From Zea mays (lineage: Eukaryota; Streptophyta; Magnoliopsida; Poales; Poaceae), in assembly GCF_902167145.1 (NCBI RefSeq), contig NC_050098.1, positions 75,928,207-75,992,206 on the forward strand: DNA of 64,000 bases, written 5' to 3'. Every line of letters starts with the position of its first letter. Positions within the stretch are counted from its first letter, which is position 1. A program made the position numbers and the translations under genes. The notes beneath the pieces were generated by a model, which saw only the letters and a list, made by a program, of their open reading frames with translations, was not told where the DNA came from and ran no database searches. Below are positions 1 to 12,222 of this stretch, one piece after another.

Positions 1-305
1 TTTGAGTCTTAAGCTCTGCATCCCCTTAGGAACGTCTTTTGAGCTTCTTCACCTTCTATTTCGGTGGTATAAGTTCTGCATCCCCTTAGGAACGTCTTTT
101 GAACTTCTTCGCCTTCTATTTTGGCGGTATAAGTAATGCATCCCCTTAGGAATGACTTTTGAACTTCTTCGCCTTATATTTCGGCGGTATTTGGCTCTGC
201 ATTCCCTTAGGAACAACTTTTGAGCAGAAAACTTACGTTGCGCTCCCTTAAGAACGACTTTTTGTAGCTTCGTCATGCTCTACATCCCCTTGGGGATGAC
301 TTTTG
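1..305 (-). repeat. Element A: 60-bp tandem repeats downstream of pol
   Basis: Four degenerate units recur with a 60-bp period; the gcatccccttagga core starts near 18, 78, 138 and 199 (the last diverged). In the sense of element A (minus strand) they lie just beyond the integrase stop and before the expected position of A's antisense gene, which would be left of the window. Related repeats occupy the same position in elements B (5740-6050) and C (52340-52570). An arginine/lysine-rich reading frame crosses the array, but that follows from the repeat composition and is not a gene. The rest, up to 510, is non-coding 3' sequence of A. Confidence 0.75.
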
Positions 306-510
306 AGCTTCTCCATGTTTTTCCTCTTTTTTTCTCTGCACTCGATGGTGCATGCTCAGATTTTACATTTTACATCCTTTTGGGGGATTTGGCTCTCGTG
401 GAGCTAAATAAGAAAGGAAAAATTACAAGCTATGGCCCCATTAAAAACCTTTCTCCCCCTTTGGAAAGGAAAAGGGTGCCATAGAAAAAATGAAAAAAGA
501 TTACATCAAA

Positions 511-3233
511 TTACACATAATATCGTCGAAGCTGATCCGCATTCCAAGATCTGGGTATGTCGTTGCCGTCCATATCCTTCAATCTGTAAGAACCGGGCTT
601 CGATGAAGATACCACCAGAAAAGGTCCTTCCCACTTCAGCTGCAATTTGCCTATTGTGTCTAGATTGGCTACTCTCCGAAGCACCAAATGCCCTGGCTTG
701 ATATTTTTCAACCGAACTTTTCTGTCACGCCATTTTATTGTTTCAGCTTGATATTTATTGATGTTCTCTACAGCCTGAAGTCTGGTCCCCTCTATAGTAT
801 CTTTTGCTACGTGATAATTAGCTTCGTCTTCTGCCGAAGCTGCTGTTTTTATTGATCCTGCTTTAGCTTCTTCTGGAGTTATAGCTTCGTCACCAAATAA
901 TAGTTTGAAAGGTGTAAATCCTGTTGATCTTGACATGGTTGTATTGTGGCTCCACACCACTTTAATCAACTCATCTGGCCACTTTCCTCTGGGCTGATTG
1001 AAGATTAGCTTCATTATTCCTGTCTTTATAATGCTATTTGCTCTTTCTACCAGTCCATTTGATTCTAGGTGCCTTACTGATGCAAAATGAATCTTCGTGC
1101 CAATTTGGTCATAGAAATCTTTGAACGTTTCAGCATCAAACTGTGTTTTTCCATTGTCTACAGTTATAGCCTTCGGCACGCCGAAGCGACAAACAATATT
1201 TTGCCAGAAGAATTTTTGGACTGTAACCGAAGTTATTGTGGCCAAAGGCTTTGCTTCAATCCACTTAGAAAAATATTCTACAGCCACCACAACATATTTC
1301 AAATTACCTTGCGCTAGTGGAAGTGGGCCTAACAAATCCAGGCCCCATGTTTGTAATGGCCAAGTAGGTTGTATTAGCTGAGTGAGAGATGAAGGTTGCT
1401 TTTGGTCTCTTGCACATTTTTGACAATTTTCACACTTTTGAACCAGATCTACTGCATCCAAAGCTGCCTTCGACCAATAAAATCCTTGTCTAAACACTTT
1501 TCCCAGCAAGGGCCTAGACCCAATATGAGATCCACACAGACCTGCATGTATCTCCTTCATTAATCCAATACCTTCGGTTCTGGATAAACACTTGAGGAGT
1601 GGAGAACAGACTCCATGTTTATATAATTCCCCTTCTATTATCACATACGGTCATGTCCTTACTTCCATTCTCTTATCATAAGCTTCGTCATCCGAAAGAC
1701 AATTACCTTGGAGGAAAGATATAATTTCAGTCCTCTAATCTTCACTATGCACAGGGGATATTGCAAGCACTGCTCTTTCCATAAGTTCAACCGAAGGTGC
1801 TTTTATTGTCTCAAAAAATACTTCTGAAGGTAGAGGGAGCCCCTGTGCCGCTGATTTGGCTAACAAATCTGCATGCTCATTTTCTCCTCTTGGAATATTC
1901 TTGACAGAAAAACCTTCGAAAGAAGCCTCCAGCCTTCGAACTGTATCCAGATATTTTTCAAGCTTCGGGTCTCTTGCCTTGCTACTTTTGTCTACATGGC
2001 CAAAAATGACTTGAGAGTCAGTTTTAAGGATTGTCCTTCTTATTCCCATTGCCTTTTACTTCCGAAGCCCCAACAGAAGTGCTTCGTACTCAGCAATATT
2101 ATTTGTACAACTAAACTCCAGCCTTGCTGCATAACATGTTCTGACTTTAGAAGGCGCAACCAAGACAGCAGCCACTCCTGCACCGAAGGTTCCCCAGGAA
2201 CCATCACAGAACATTGTCCAAGCTTCGGCGTCTTTATTTGTGTTATCTTCCTGAGCCCCTGGCATCCAATCAGCAATGAAGCCTGCTAACGCCTGGGACT
2301 GAATTGAGGATCTATGTACATAGTCAATACTGAATTCATTAAGCTCCGCAACCCATTTTCCAATCCTTCCAGTAGTTTCTCTGTTCTTCATTATGTCCTT
2401 CAGAGGCTATGATGAAGGAACAATTATGTGATATGCTTGAAAATAATGCCGAAGCTTCCTGGAGGCCATCAACACAGCATACAACACCTTCTCCAATTAT
2501 GTATAGTTTTTCTTTGATAAACTTAAAACTTCAGAGACGAAGTACACTGGAGCCTGCTTTTTGATTTGGCCATCTAGCTTCTTCTGTACAAGTGCCACAC
2601 TAACTGCAGAGTGCGAAGCTGCCACATATAAGAGCAATGGAGACCCTGGCGAAGGTGGAGTTAGTGTTGTTAGATCGATCAAGTATTGCTTCAACTCTTC
2701 GAAAGCTTTTTGTTGAGCCGGACCCCATTGAAAAACTTTTGTTGACTTCAGTATTTCAAAGAACGACAGATTTCTTTCTGCTGACCTGGATACGAATCTA
2801 TTTAATGTTGTCAGTCTTCCTGTCAGCCATTGGGCCCCCTTCTTTGTACTTGGCGGCTCCATCCGAAGGATAGCTTCGATCTTATTTGGATTGGCTTCGA
2901 TTCCCTTCGTTGATACCAGGCAGCCAAGGAACTTGCCCTTCTTCACTAAAAAAACACACTTTTCTAGATTTAATTTCAAACCAGCTTGTCTGAAATTGGC
3001 AAATGTCTCTTGTAGGTCAGCAATGTGATTCTCTTGCTTCGTGCTCTTTACTATGATATCGTCAACATATGTCAGCACATTCCTGCCTATTTGAGAATGA
3101 AGGACCTTGGCTGTCATTCTGCTGAAGCTTCCTCCTGCATTCTTGAGCCACTCAGGCATCCGCAGGTAGCAATAGGTGCCACTAGGAGTTATGAAGCTGG
3201 TTTTTGGCTCATCTTCCTTCTTCATCCAAATTT
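511..3233 (-). pseudogene. Element A pol, 3' half: RT palm, RNase H, archaeal-type RNase H, integrase
   Basis: This is the C-terminal part of a Tat-lineage Ty3/gypsy polyprotein, which copies the element RNA into DNA and inserts it. Reading right to left: RT with the YVDD catalytic motif, an RNase H, a second archaeal-type RNase H (FCDGSWG start and NNIAEYEALL helix, diagnostic of Tat), then integrase with an HHCC zinc finger, the D, D and E catalytic residues (TWGLDLLG, VDNG, ESNGLVER) and a C-terminal tail ending YYV-stop. One frame runs throughout but is broken by stops at 2497-2499, 2056-2058, 1735-1737 and 1651-1653, and probably one more near 2410. Integrase has one extra lysine codon next to its second catalytic Asp (near 1146-1150) compared with element C. 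The RT continues at 25126 on the other side of element B. Confidence 0.9.
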
Positions 3234-3238
3234 GATGG

Positions 3239-3923
3239 TGTTGGGGTCCTTCGGCTTTTGAAGGTCCTCAAAAACATGATTTGACAATGTTTTCCAAGTG
3301 GAATATGTGAACAGGTATCTTCGGAATCAGGTTATGGGTATACAAGTGTCTGGTCAAGACGAAGCTTGAGCGGGACGAAAGGCGATCATGACGAAGGATA
3401 AGATGATCACGAAGCTATGTGCAGAAAAGCTTCGGCATGACGGCAGAAAAGAGGAACCGACTTAAAGATGAAAAGCCAAATTAGACCTTGAAGAATTATT
3501 ATAGAGTTATTGATAAATGTAAAGGGCATTAATGTAATTCTACACGGGCTGCATCCCGCGCCTATAAATAGATGAACAGTACTCCCGTACTGTTCACGCT
3601 GACTTGGCATTCGCTTTTTGCATCACGCCTGTACCTTTGCTTTCCGTTAATTCGAAGGTACATTTATAATTTGTTATTACAAATTTGATAATACAAACAA
3701 AAATGAGTTGATAATAATATCTGTATTATTATTCGTATTTCATGTATGAATTCTTTTTTATCATCTATCGAGCTTACGAAGAGTTTTTTCCTTCATAACC
3801 TTCGTCCGGAATTCGTTATATCCGAAGGGATATGATGTTTTGAAGGACGAAGGACTTTAACATTTAACACTTTTTATGTTGCCTTGTTCTTAATTCGAAG
3901 CATTTAAGAACTAGTCCCCAACA
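3239..3923 (+). repeat. Element B 5' LTR
   Basis: 685 bp, starting TGTTGGGG and ending CCCCAACA. The U3 start carries a small hairpin (CCTTCG/CGAAGG, with one mismatch in this copy). TATAAATA at 3563-3570 is the likely core promoter. The sequence is nearly identical to the copy at 24442-25125. Confidence 0.95.
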
Positions 3924-3941
3924 TTGGCGCCCACCTCCGGT
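3924..3941 (+). promoter_or_regulatory. Element B primer-binding site
   Basis: The TTGGCGCCCACCTCCGGT motif directly follows the 5' LTR. The same motif, with small changes, follows the LTRs of A (complement near 26377-26394) and F (near 34440-34456). I infer a tRNA primer site from position and the TGGCGCC start; the tRNA was not identified. Confidence 0.75.
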
Positions 3942-5514
3942 GAACTCACGTCCATTTTTTGAGTTTTGGACACCTTCGGCAAGCATCACCTTCGTCATAC
4001 CGCCGAAGAAAGCTTCAGCCACAGGGGCTGCCACCCTGCAGCCGCTGGATCCCAATCAGGATGTCCTTTCTCTTAGGGAGGCCCGAAGCCAGAAGAGGAA
4101 GGCCGCCAGTCCAACGCCTCCGGAGGACGACTTGGATCAAGAAATCCAAAACATGGAGATGCTCCATCAACAGGTTCAACAAAAGAAAGAAAAGATGGCT
4201 CGTCTAGTTGACCTACAGAGGCAGATAGATGAAGCTTCGGAAGAAGTTCGTCATCTTGCTCAAGATCACCAGAACCGAAGGCCTCCGCGCAGAGAGCTTC
4301 ATCAGGAGGGCTTCTACAATGAGGACGACTGGTATGAAGATTTCCATCATGGAAATTTTGCTTTTGATGATGCTTCTCCTCTATCAAATGAACTGCAGGC
4401 TACACCATGGCCCCAGTCTTACAAGCCCCCCCAGCTCCCCATGTACGACGGTCATTCAGACCCGAAGCAATTCTTGATGAGCTATGAAGCAACCATATCT
4501 TCGTATGGTGGCAATACTGCAGTCATGGCAAAGTCCTTCGTCATGGTCGTCAAAAGTGTTGCACAAACCTGGTATTCTTCTCTTCGGCCAGGAACAATCA
4601 CCTCATGGCAAAAGCTGAAGGACATGTTGATAACCAGCTTCCAAGGGTTTCAGACAAAGCCGGTCACTGCTCAAGCCTTATTCCAGTGCACCCAGGACCA
4701 TGAAGAGTACCTTTAGGCGTATGTCTGAAGGTTCCTGCGTCTGAGGGCACATGCACCAACAGTGCCCAATGAAATTGTCATTGAGGCCATGATTAAGGGA
4801 CATCGGCCGGGACATTCAGCTCAATACTTTGCCAGGAAGCCTCCCCAAACTTTGGAGAAGCTGCTCCAGAAGATGGACGAGTATATTCGAGCTGACAATG
4901 ACTTTCGCCAAAGAAGGGAGGAAGCATTCAGGTTCTCTGAAATGACCTGGGGTTTCGGAGGAAGATTCCATCCGAGGCACGTCAGGTCAATTCACAATTC
5001 TACTCAAGCTGATGATAGAGGGAGTCAACAGCAAAGGCCACAGTACTCCTCGCAAGCTTCGGGGCAGCAGCAAAGCTCTTTCCAGCCGCCAGCGCCAAGG
5101 GGCAGAGGCGCCAGGGGCTTCGGGGGAAGATTTGGGGATCAGCCAAGAAAAATTTACTGCCTATTCTGTGGTGAAGACAAGGGCCATACCACCAGGATGT
5201 GCCATGTTACCATCCAGAAGCAAAAGGAGATAGCAGAAGCTGCAGCACAACAGAGTCAGCCGAAGCAGGTCATGCATACTGCTTCGTACCATTCGCCTTA
5301 CATTCCAGAATATGTAGGCAATCACCCTGCAGCTTCTGTTGCTTTGGCAAGCCAACCCCAAGCATCTTGGCAACAGCCTCCACCGCCACCACCAATACAA
5401 CGAGATCAGCAGCCAGAAGGGAGTCATCACACTCACCTCCAGCGGGACTTCAGAGAGGAGTCCGAAGCTCGCACAGTCAATAGCGATGTGCTAGAGTCGA
5501 AGCACATTTACTAA
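3940..5514 (+). pseudogene. Element B gag
   Basis: Tat-type Gag, the capsid and nucleocapsid precursor that packages element RNA. An N-terminal charged coiled-coil segment (about 4090-4260) precedes the capsid-like region (about 4430-4900) and a CCHC zinc knuckle (CLFCGEDKGHTTRMC, near 5158-5203). A Q/P-rich tail follows, ending at TAA 5512-5514. The frame is open from the PBS, with no ATG before about 4150, so the true start is unclear. A TAG at 4714-4716 interrupts it; the protein resumes in the same frame. The ORF ends after the zinc-knuckle tail with no protease downstream, so this is gag alone and not a truncated gag-pol. Confidence 0.85.
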
Positions 5515-5739
5515 CAAATATCCTACCTCGACAGCAGCCTTTCGCATTTTCGCATTCACTATTACTTTCTTTTTAGTAAGGAACAATTATGGGAAGTTTA
5601 AGTGTCTTTTATCGTTTTTTAATCTCTTGTAACAGTTTCGCTTTTTACCATAATGAAAATATATCTTCTCCATAGGCTTGAGTTGCCAAAGCATGAGAAT
5701 TCATGGTGGCACAGAGGACCTTCGAATTATCAAAAAATT
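5515..5739. other. Element B spacer after gag
   Basis: About 225 bp of AT-rich sequence with no ORF or motif I recognise. It links the gag stop to the tandem-repeat block. Confidence 0.5.
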
Positions 5740-6050
5740 TGTTCTAAGGAACCCAGTGCAATTTCTTCGAAGCAGCAAAAAGTCGTTCCTAAGGGAGCGC
5801 AGTGTAAGTTTTCCGCTCAAAAGTCGTTCCGAAGGGAATGCAGAGCTTACAGCGAAAAATAAACGCTGATTCCGCTGAAAGTAAAAGGCGAAGAAGCTCC
5901 TAAGGGAGGCTTATAGCGAAAAATAAATGCTGATTCCGCTGAAAGTAAACGGCGAAGAAGCTCCTAAGGGAGGCTTACAGCGAAAAATAAACGCTGATTC
6001 CGCTGAAGTAAAAGGCGAAGAAGCTCCTAAGGGAGGCTTACAGTGAAAAA
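5740..6050 (+). repeat. Element B 64-bp tandem repeats
   Basis: Three near-identical units at 5848-5911, 5912-5975 and 5976-6038, plus a partial one, with the core ggcgaagaagctcctaaggg. Weaker related copies lie upstream from about 5740. They have the same sense relative to the element as the repeats of A and C and lie just beyond the 3' end of the antisense gene. Confidence 0.85.
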
Positions 6051-6503
6051 TAGATGTCGACCTTCGACAAATATCATTTTGCATAACATCACATCATTAC
6101 ATCATTTGCATAGCATAACATCATACATCATAGTGCATCAACAACGCAAGAAGGGGGGTCTCAAAATTGTTATTCGAAGATCGTTTTGAAGAAATAGTGA
6201 CACGACACAAACAATAGCCATTGGAGAGTTATATCTTCGTCAAAACTCTGAAATGAAAGATCTATTGATTATTGATTTTACGAGGATTGGTTACTGATTT
6301 TATGAGAACACGGATATTATTTACGAAGCATGAAAAGAAGGGAAGGTGTTTTTTCGCCAAAGGCTCAAAAACGGTATGTATCTAATGTTTCATGCATCGT
6401 AAAGAATAGAATTATAAACAGCTAATATATTACATCCAAAGTTACACAATATTACACATGATTCTCAACAAGCATTACAATCTAAATGTCTTTACAGCAG
6501 CAT
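6051..6503. other. Element B: region downstream of the antisense gene
   Basis: AT-rich, non-coding. It includes a short cat-rich simple stretch near 6075-6140. It is the 3' flank, probably 3' UTR and terminator region, of the minus-strand gene that stops at 6504. Confidence 0.4.
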
Positions 6504-6590
6504 CTAATCTTCCCTTAAGACTACTTCTGCAGCTTCGTTTAGAAGCTGATCAACAACTTTATCCATGATGGCTTCGGCCATTTGTCTAAT
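6504..6590 (-). pseudogene. Element B antisense gene: 3' part of exon 3
   Basis: This is the last coding segment of the antisense gene that starts at 24133. It reads into stop TAG at 6504-6506. It is separated from the first part of exon 3 (21125-21074) by element J. The 5-bp duplication at 6586-6590 and 21074-21078 counts once; then the frame is continuous across the insertion. This continuity proves that J landed inside coding sequence. Confidence 0.8.
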
Positions 6591-8574
6591 TGTGGCAGAA
6601 CCGCCCGAATTATTCTAGCTTAAGTGCCTAAGTCCCGCCTTAGAGGCTAGACCACACTTAAACAGGAATAACCCGTCAGTCCCTCGGATCTAGTCCGATA
6701 AAGCCACTTAACCAGGATCGAATACCACTAGCTCACACGAAGGTGAGGCACAGAGAAATACAATAAAACATAATACCACAAATTTAATAAGTATTATAGT
6801 GATTACATTATCGGAGTTTCAGAAGTAATAACCATAAATTTTAATGCAGCGGAAATAACTAACGGAGAAAACCGAGTAACATGGCGAAGCCTGGCCACGC
6901 TACTCCTCCGTCTATCCCGGTGGCAGGGATGAAGGCCAAGTCACACCATCAACAAATAAACCTAAGGAGTACCTGCAAAAATTATGCCACAAGCAAGGCT
7001 GAGTATACTAATACTCAGCTAGACTTACCCGGTGTGAGGAGTCTACTCCTCTACCTCTAGACATGCAGCTGTTTGGCTGTGGGGTTTGGTTGCCAAAAGC
7101 ACTAGCTGAGTCTAAAAATCAAGTTTTAGCTTTGTCAAGTTTAAGTGTGACTCTCTTAAGACTAAATGTGTACTATCTACTCATACATGGTATCAAACAT
7201 ATTTAGCAATCAACATCTTGTGTCAACTCGTCACATTTCCACTTGTTACTCAATGCAGTACAATGGATCAAGCAGTCTCATTAGCTGCGAGAAGCAGACG
7301 ATTCGAATCGAGTTTTTATCCTTGCAAGGTAAACCTAAACACACAACATGTAGGGGCACTCCGTCCCCACACACATCAACCGTCCCGTTTGATTCCCCGT
7401 CAGCAGATCAGGGCTCACCGCCTTGGCGTACAATGCCTCACTGACCCCGACTGCCGTCGTGCAGTGACCGCACTTGTACCCACCATAACCGGAATGGGAG
7501 ACCACGTCTCAGGTCGCGTGAGGGGCAAAGTCTACTGCCAGGTTCAATCAGGTACTAGGCTTACCGATTTACCATATTTCTCGGTATGTGTTTAGTACGT
7601 TCAAACGCTTGACACAGGTATCCGCACGTTAATCCTTATTCCAATTTTCATCTTGTAGACCACGCGTCCCCATGGACCCGTGTCCACAGACCATCACCAT
7701 TCTGTTATCAAAGTGGATACAACCAATTCCTGACCTCGCGCGAGTGCTAGAAAAATCACTCGACTTCTACCGAGATCCCTAATTATTAAAGCAGCTACTC
7801 GACCTAGCATACTAGTATCCATCTCAAAAAGGAATCCTGAGTTCATGCAACTAGGGTTTCAGGCAACTCCTACACTTAAGTGCACAGTACAAACCTACAA
7901 CCATTAAGTGCAGTAAAACAACATATATAACGGTTACGCATAAAACCGGGGCTTGCCTTTAATTTAACACTTAGACAGTGTTTGCTGGGGGAGGTACTCG
8001 CTTGGCGAGCACCCACTGGTTAAGTCCATTCTTCAGGTCGTCCACCAACGGCATCTTGTGGTTGGCACCACATCACCGGCTCGATCATCATCTCTCGGTC
8101 CTATATGAGGTGCAAGATGCATATGTATGAATATAATGAAATAGCACAAGATACTTTAAGTACACGCTAGCGAATTAAACACTAAGTAGCGAGACATCAC
8201 AAGCAACTACACACACTAGCGTTAGCTAACTACATATCATCGAGCACACAACGTTAACACCACAAAAAGATGACAAACATTTTGTATATTTACGCAACAT
8301 GACCACGACATCACAAGTACACACATTTACTACGCTTACCTTAATCGTTCATTTGTTCTTCTATTGACCGTACAAGAGCAACCAATACAACGTAAGTTTG
8401 AATAGGACCTAGGCATTCATGTCTATGAACTCCTATATCACAATCAACTAGAGAAGAAACATATAAAATAGGACACTTAGGCAATATTAAGCTTAGTCAT
8501 GGCAAGTCTACATTTGTTTAAGTGCTAACCAAACATTTTTAGCCAAACGGGTGAACTAACAATCAAATGAGCAC

Positions 8575-9510
8575 TAGCAGAATTTTTGGACAGCAATACA
8601 GCAGTTGCTTGTTTTAATCATAACTCTTCAATTGTTAGTCCAAAAATATCAAACTAGGACTTTCTGGAAAGCTTACAAAGTGCTCTACAACATTGGTATT
8701 GTCATCACAGCATGATTAAACACTTAGCAAGGTCGAATTGTGCAAACACAGCAGCTCTGTCCAGATTTGGGACAGATTCAGACTTGCAGCTTCAAAAATT
8801 CACAACAAAAGATTCAGACATCCAAACAAAGTGATCCTATACTTTTTGGAAAGCTAATTAAATGTTCTACAAATTATTTATAAACATCCCTGGCTGGTTT
8901 AGCATGTATCAAGGGTAAAATATACTATGAAGGCTGTGCTGTCCAAAACTGGACAGATTCAGTCTTCACACTTCAAACACAGGTAACTTAATCTTCAGAC
9001 CACCAAAAATAGTGATCTAAGACTTTTTGGAAAGCTTGGGAAAAGTACTACATAACATTTATAATCAGCAAGAATTGATTCTATGTTGAACTGAATCAAA
9101 CAATTCAGTTTTCGAAATCTGTTCTGTCAGTGGACAGAACACAGCAACCAAGTTGTAAAATTCATAACTCTTAAACTATCAGGCCTGTGTTTATGAAATT
9201 TTAACACAAGCAAGATCAGAAAAGCATCTATAACTTTTTTATAATGACCATGAACAGATTGTAACATTAAATTAGGCAAACAATGCAGTTTCTGAAATCT
9301 GTATAGAATTTGGACAGATTCAGTTACTGAATTTGTAAAAATCCTAACTCCTAAACCTTCAGACCTATGGCTGTCAAATTTTAACACCAGCAAGATAATA
9401 AAGTTATCTACCACTTTTCTATAGCACATATCTACAGAAAACACAATTTGGTTCATCAAACATACAGCACACCGAAAACAGTACGTGCAGTCAAAAACAG
9501 CAATCAATAT
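8575..9510. repeat. Five diverged 181-bp tandem repeats inside the J LTR
   Basis: The ggacag core recurs at 8588, 8770, 8951, 9132 and 9312, spacings of 182, 181, 181 and 180 bp. Each unit also carries an ataactctt-like block and a ttttggaaagct-like or ctacaac block in the same order. A 126-residue minus-strand reading frame (9127-9507) shows two matching 60-residue halves. This is a by-product of the repeat and not a gene. The same array is at 16667-17602 in the other LTR. Confidence 0.8.
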
Positions 9511-11049
9511 ATTTCAGCTTCTATACAATTCAAGAATTGCCGCGTTCTAGAGACTTGAATTATTCTAACACTTTACCAATTGTTAGAGTTAAAATAATCA
9601 TATGAGGACTAACAAGTAGACTCACTAATTTTCATCCAAGTTATTTAGTGCACTAAAATTACCACATTCAGTTAACAAACGCATTCACCACAATCATCAA
9701 ATCCGGCATATACTTATATCTAAGCGCTTTTCACCCACTAGTCCGCATTTTAGTTTAGACACCATATGAGCACTACAGATTTTTACCCGCGACCATAATC
9801 ATACACATTTAGGCTACAACAAGCAAATCATCGTGACTACGAGCTTAACTAAAGTCATCTAACGAGTCGGCTAGCTAGAGCAACGACACAGCCCGCTAAA
9901 TATCATACACGTCAGCTTGTCTATTATTATCAAAATCCGAGACACCACATACACTACAACATTTTTATAAACATTCATATTCACAAGTATTTTTGCACAC
10001 CGACCATATCATACAAATCGTAAACTACTAGTCTCCAACTCACAATCACCATGCATTTACTTCCCAATCATGGACACATACATGTTTATTATACGAACAG
10101 AGCATTTCAATAATTATCCTAAAACAATTAACTCCATTACACAACTCATACCACAAACCTACTTGACTTGCTTGAAGTGTCTACTCGAATCCGTGAGTAC
10201 AATCACACATTATATGCGAAGCATAATTTAACGAACACAAAATACGCATCGACTCGATTCGACTTATAAATATTGAGAAAGCGATGACTACTTCGGCATG
10301 TCACCACCTCTCTAATTAAGCAAACACAATTTCCTACTTATATCGACCGAACATTCGTGTCGAGCACACCTTATGTTACCTTGTCTCGCATACAACCATG
10401 GGGCGGCGTGCACTCGAGACATTTCCATTAATTTTAACGCCATCACTACTACAATGCATCTCAGCACACACAATCATCCACAGACTCGCCATTCGTATAA
10501 ACTTGACAGACATTTTTAATTCTTGTCAACACCTCAGACAAACACAACTCGGCGACCCTCAAATTTTTCTACGCAACCATGCCACCTAACGCAACACTTG
10601 ATGTAACCCACTTCGACACACTCACGCATACGTGTCCCCATTGCATTCTCAGGACCAATTTTTGCACAATTATTTATGACAATGTTTATTGACGAGACAA
10701 GTGAAGCACTAACCGATTATTCGCACATCTCGTCCTTAAACACAAATCACATGTCTCATAATTTATATCTTCGACCCACTCTATCCTACACCACGATGAA
10801 TACATAAAATATATTTAGCAAAGACTAACTCATTAGCCGACTATGGAAATTACTAATCATGTTTTACGCTTTATTTAATTTACCACAACTAACACACTAC
10901 TTTACGACGAAGTGCTTTAGCAAACAATTAATACACCCGCGACCGATCCCTACGACGTACAAAAGAACTATCGTAGCCACATATATATCCGATCTAACAC
11001 AAAATAACACATCGGCTCACCATATCAAACCTAAACGGTGTTTGTGAGG

Positions 11050-12222
11050 ACGATGGCGATTCGGCTTTGTGCATCGCTCCGTACATCGACGAGCGTCGAG
11101 CGGCTTGCCTTCTTCTCCACGCAAAACACGGGGTTCTCTCCTCCACAAAAATAAAACAAAGCAGCACACATACATAATTAATCATAGGAAAATAATGTCG
11201 ATGCGGAATCAAACACGGAGCGTCGCGGTCTCACCGGGGTGAACGACGACGACGTTGGGGCTGCGCAAAAACAGCAAACAATCGGCGAGTGTCGACGGCG
11301 TGCTGTTCACTGCGCCTTATAAAACAGCGAGCCCGCAGAGCGCGGAGACGCCGGGGCTGCTGCAGGAACTCGACGACGCGTGGCTTGCTGCGCATTTCGT
11401 CGAGCACAAAGCGGGCGTCAACGGCGCACTGCGCAGCAGCAGAGAGGAGGCATCGGCAGAGGGCTCGCGGCCATGGGCAACTGCGAGCTCGCTGCAATCC
11501 ATGGACAGGGAGCCAACCGCGCTGCATGGAAGAGGAACAGGGAGGGCGTGGCTGGAGGAAAGGGGCGAGCTGCTTGTGGCCATGGGGGAGAAGAAAGGGC
11601 GCCGTCGAGGGAGCTTCAACAGTGGAGCGCTCGGCTGCTGGGCTGCTCACCGTGGACAGCAGAGAAAGGCAGGTGCAGTGGAGAAAGGGTGCTCAAAACT
11701 ACTGGCCGGAGCTAGGGCTCGGCCATGGGAAAGAAGGGGGAAGGAGGAAGGGGAGCCGGCTGGTGGAGATGGGAGAGCTCGGCTCCATGCAGATATGGAG
11801 CTCACCATTTGGAGCAGTGGCAGGGGGCGTCCTTGGCTGCTGGGCGAGCTCGGCATGGAGAAGCTGCTTGCTGCCGTGATGCGGGAGGAAGAAGGGGCGC
11901 CCTGCTCTTGCACGTTGGGAAGAAGGGGAGGACGCCGGGAGGGCGCCGGGCCATGGCTGGCCGAGGGGAGGAGCTCCTGCCGTCAACCCTGCACACGCAG
12001 AGAAAGCAGCGGCCAAGGGGAGAGCAGGGGGGCGCTAGGCCAAGGTCCGGCTAGAGGTGGAAGAAGGCTTGGGCGCCATGGAGAGGAAGGGAACCGAGCT
12101 CCCTGCGCGCTGGGGAAGAAGGTGCTGCTGCGCGTGGGGGAAGAAGACAGGGAGGCTGTGGCGGCTGGAAATTGTTGAGGGGTGGGAGTGCAAAATAACC
12201 AAGTGCAAGGAGAGAGGGCTGC
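11050..12222. other. GC-rich segment of the J 3' LTR next to the promoter
   Basis: Strongly GC- and CpG-rich compared with the AT-rich rest of the LTR. Long reading frames occur on both strands (up to 307 codons on plus, 11255-12178), but the matching segment of the other LTR has a stop that splits the longest one. They show no domain and look like gaps without stops in GC-rich DNA. In element sense the segment lies just downstream of the TATA box, so it is probably transcribed leader. Confidence 0.6.

Noticed and set aside
5848..6038. CRISPR-like array
   Set aside because: Units are contiguous 64-bp tandem repeats without unique spacers, in plant retrotransposon DNA.
9127..9507. 126-codon minus-strand ORF conserved in both J LTRs
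   Set aside because: Its two similar halves follow from the 181-bp tandem repeat. Conservation only reflects the LTR pair being recent.
11255..12178. 307-codon plus-strand ORF, with overlapping ORFs on both strands
   Set aside because: It lies in the GC-rich part of the J LTR, runs against the element's transcript, has no domain, and is split by a stop in the otherwise near-identical copy at 19347-20270.
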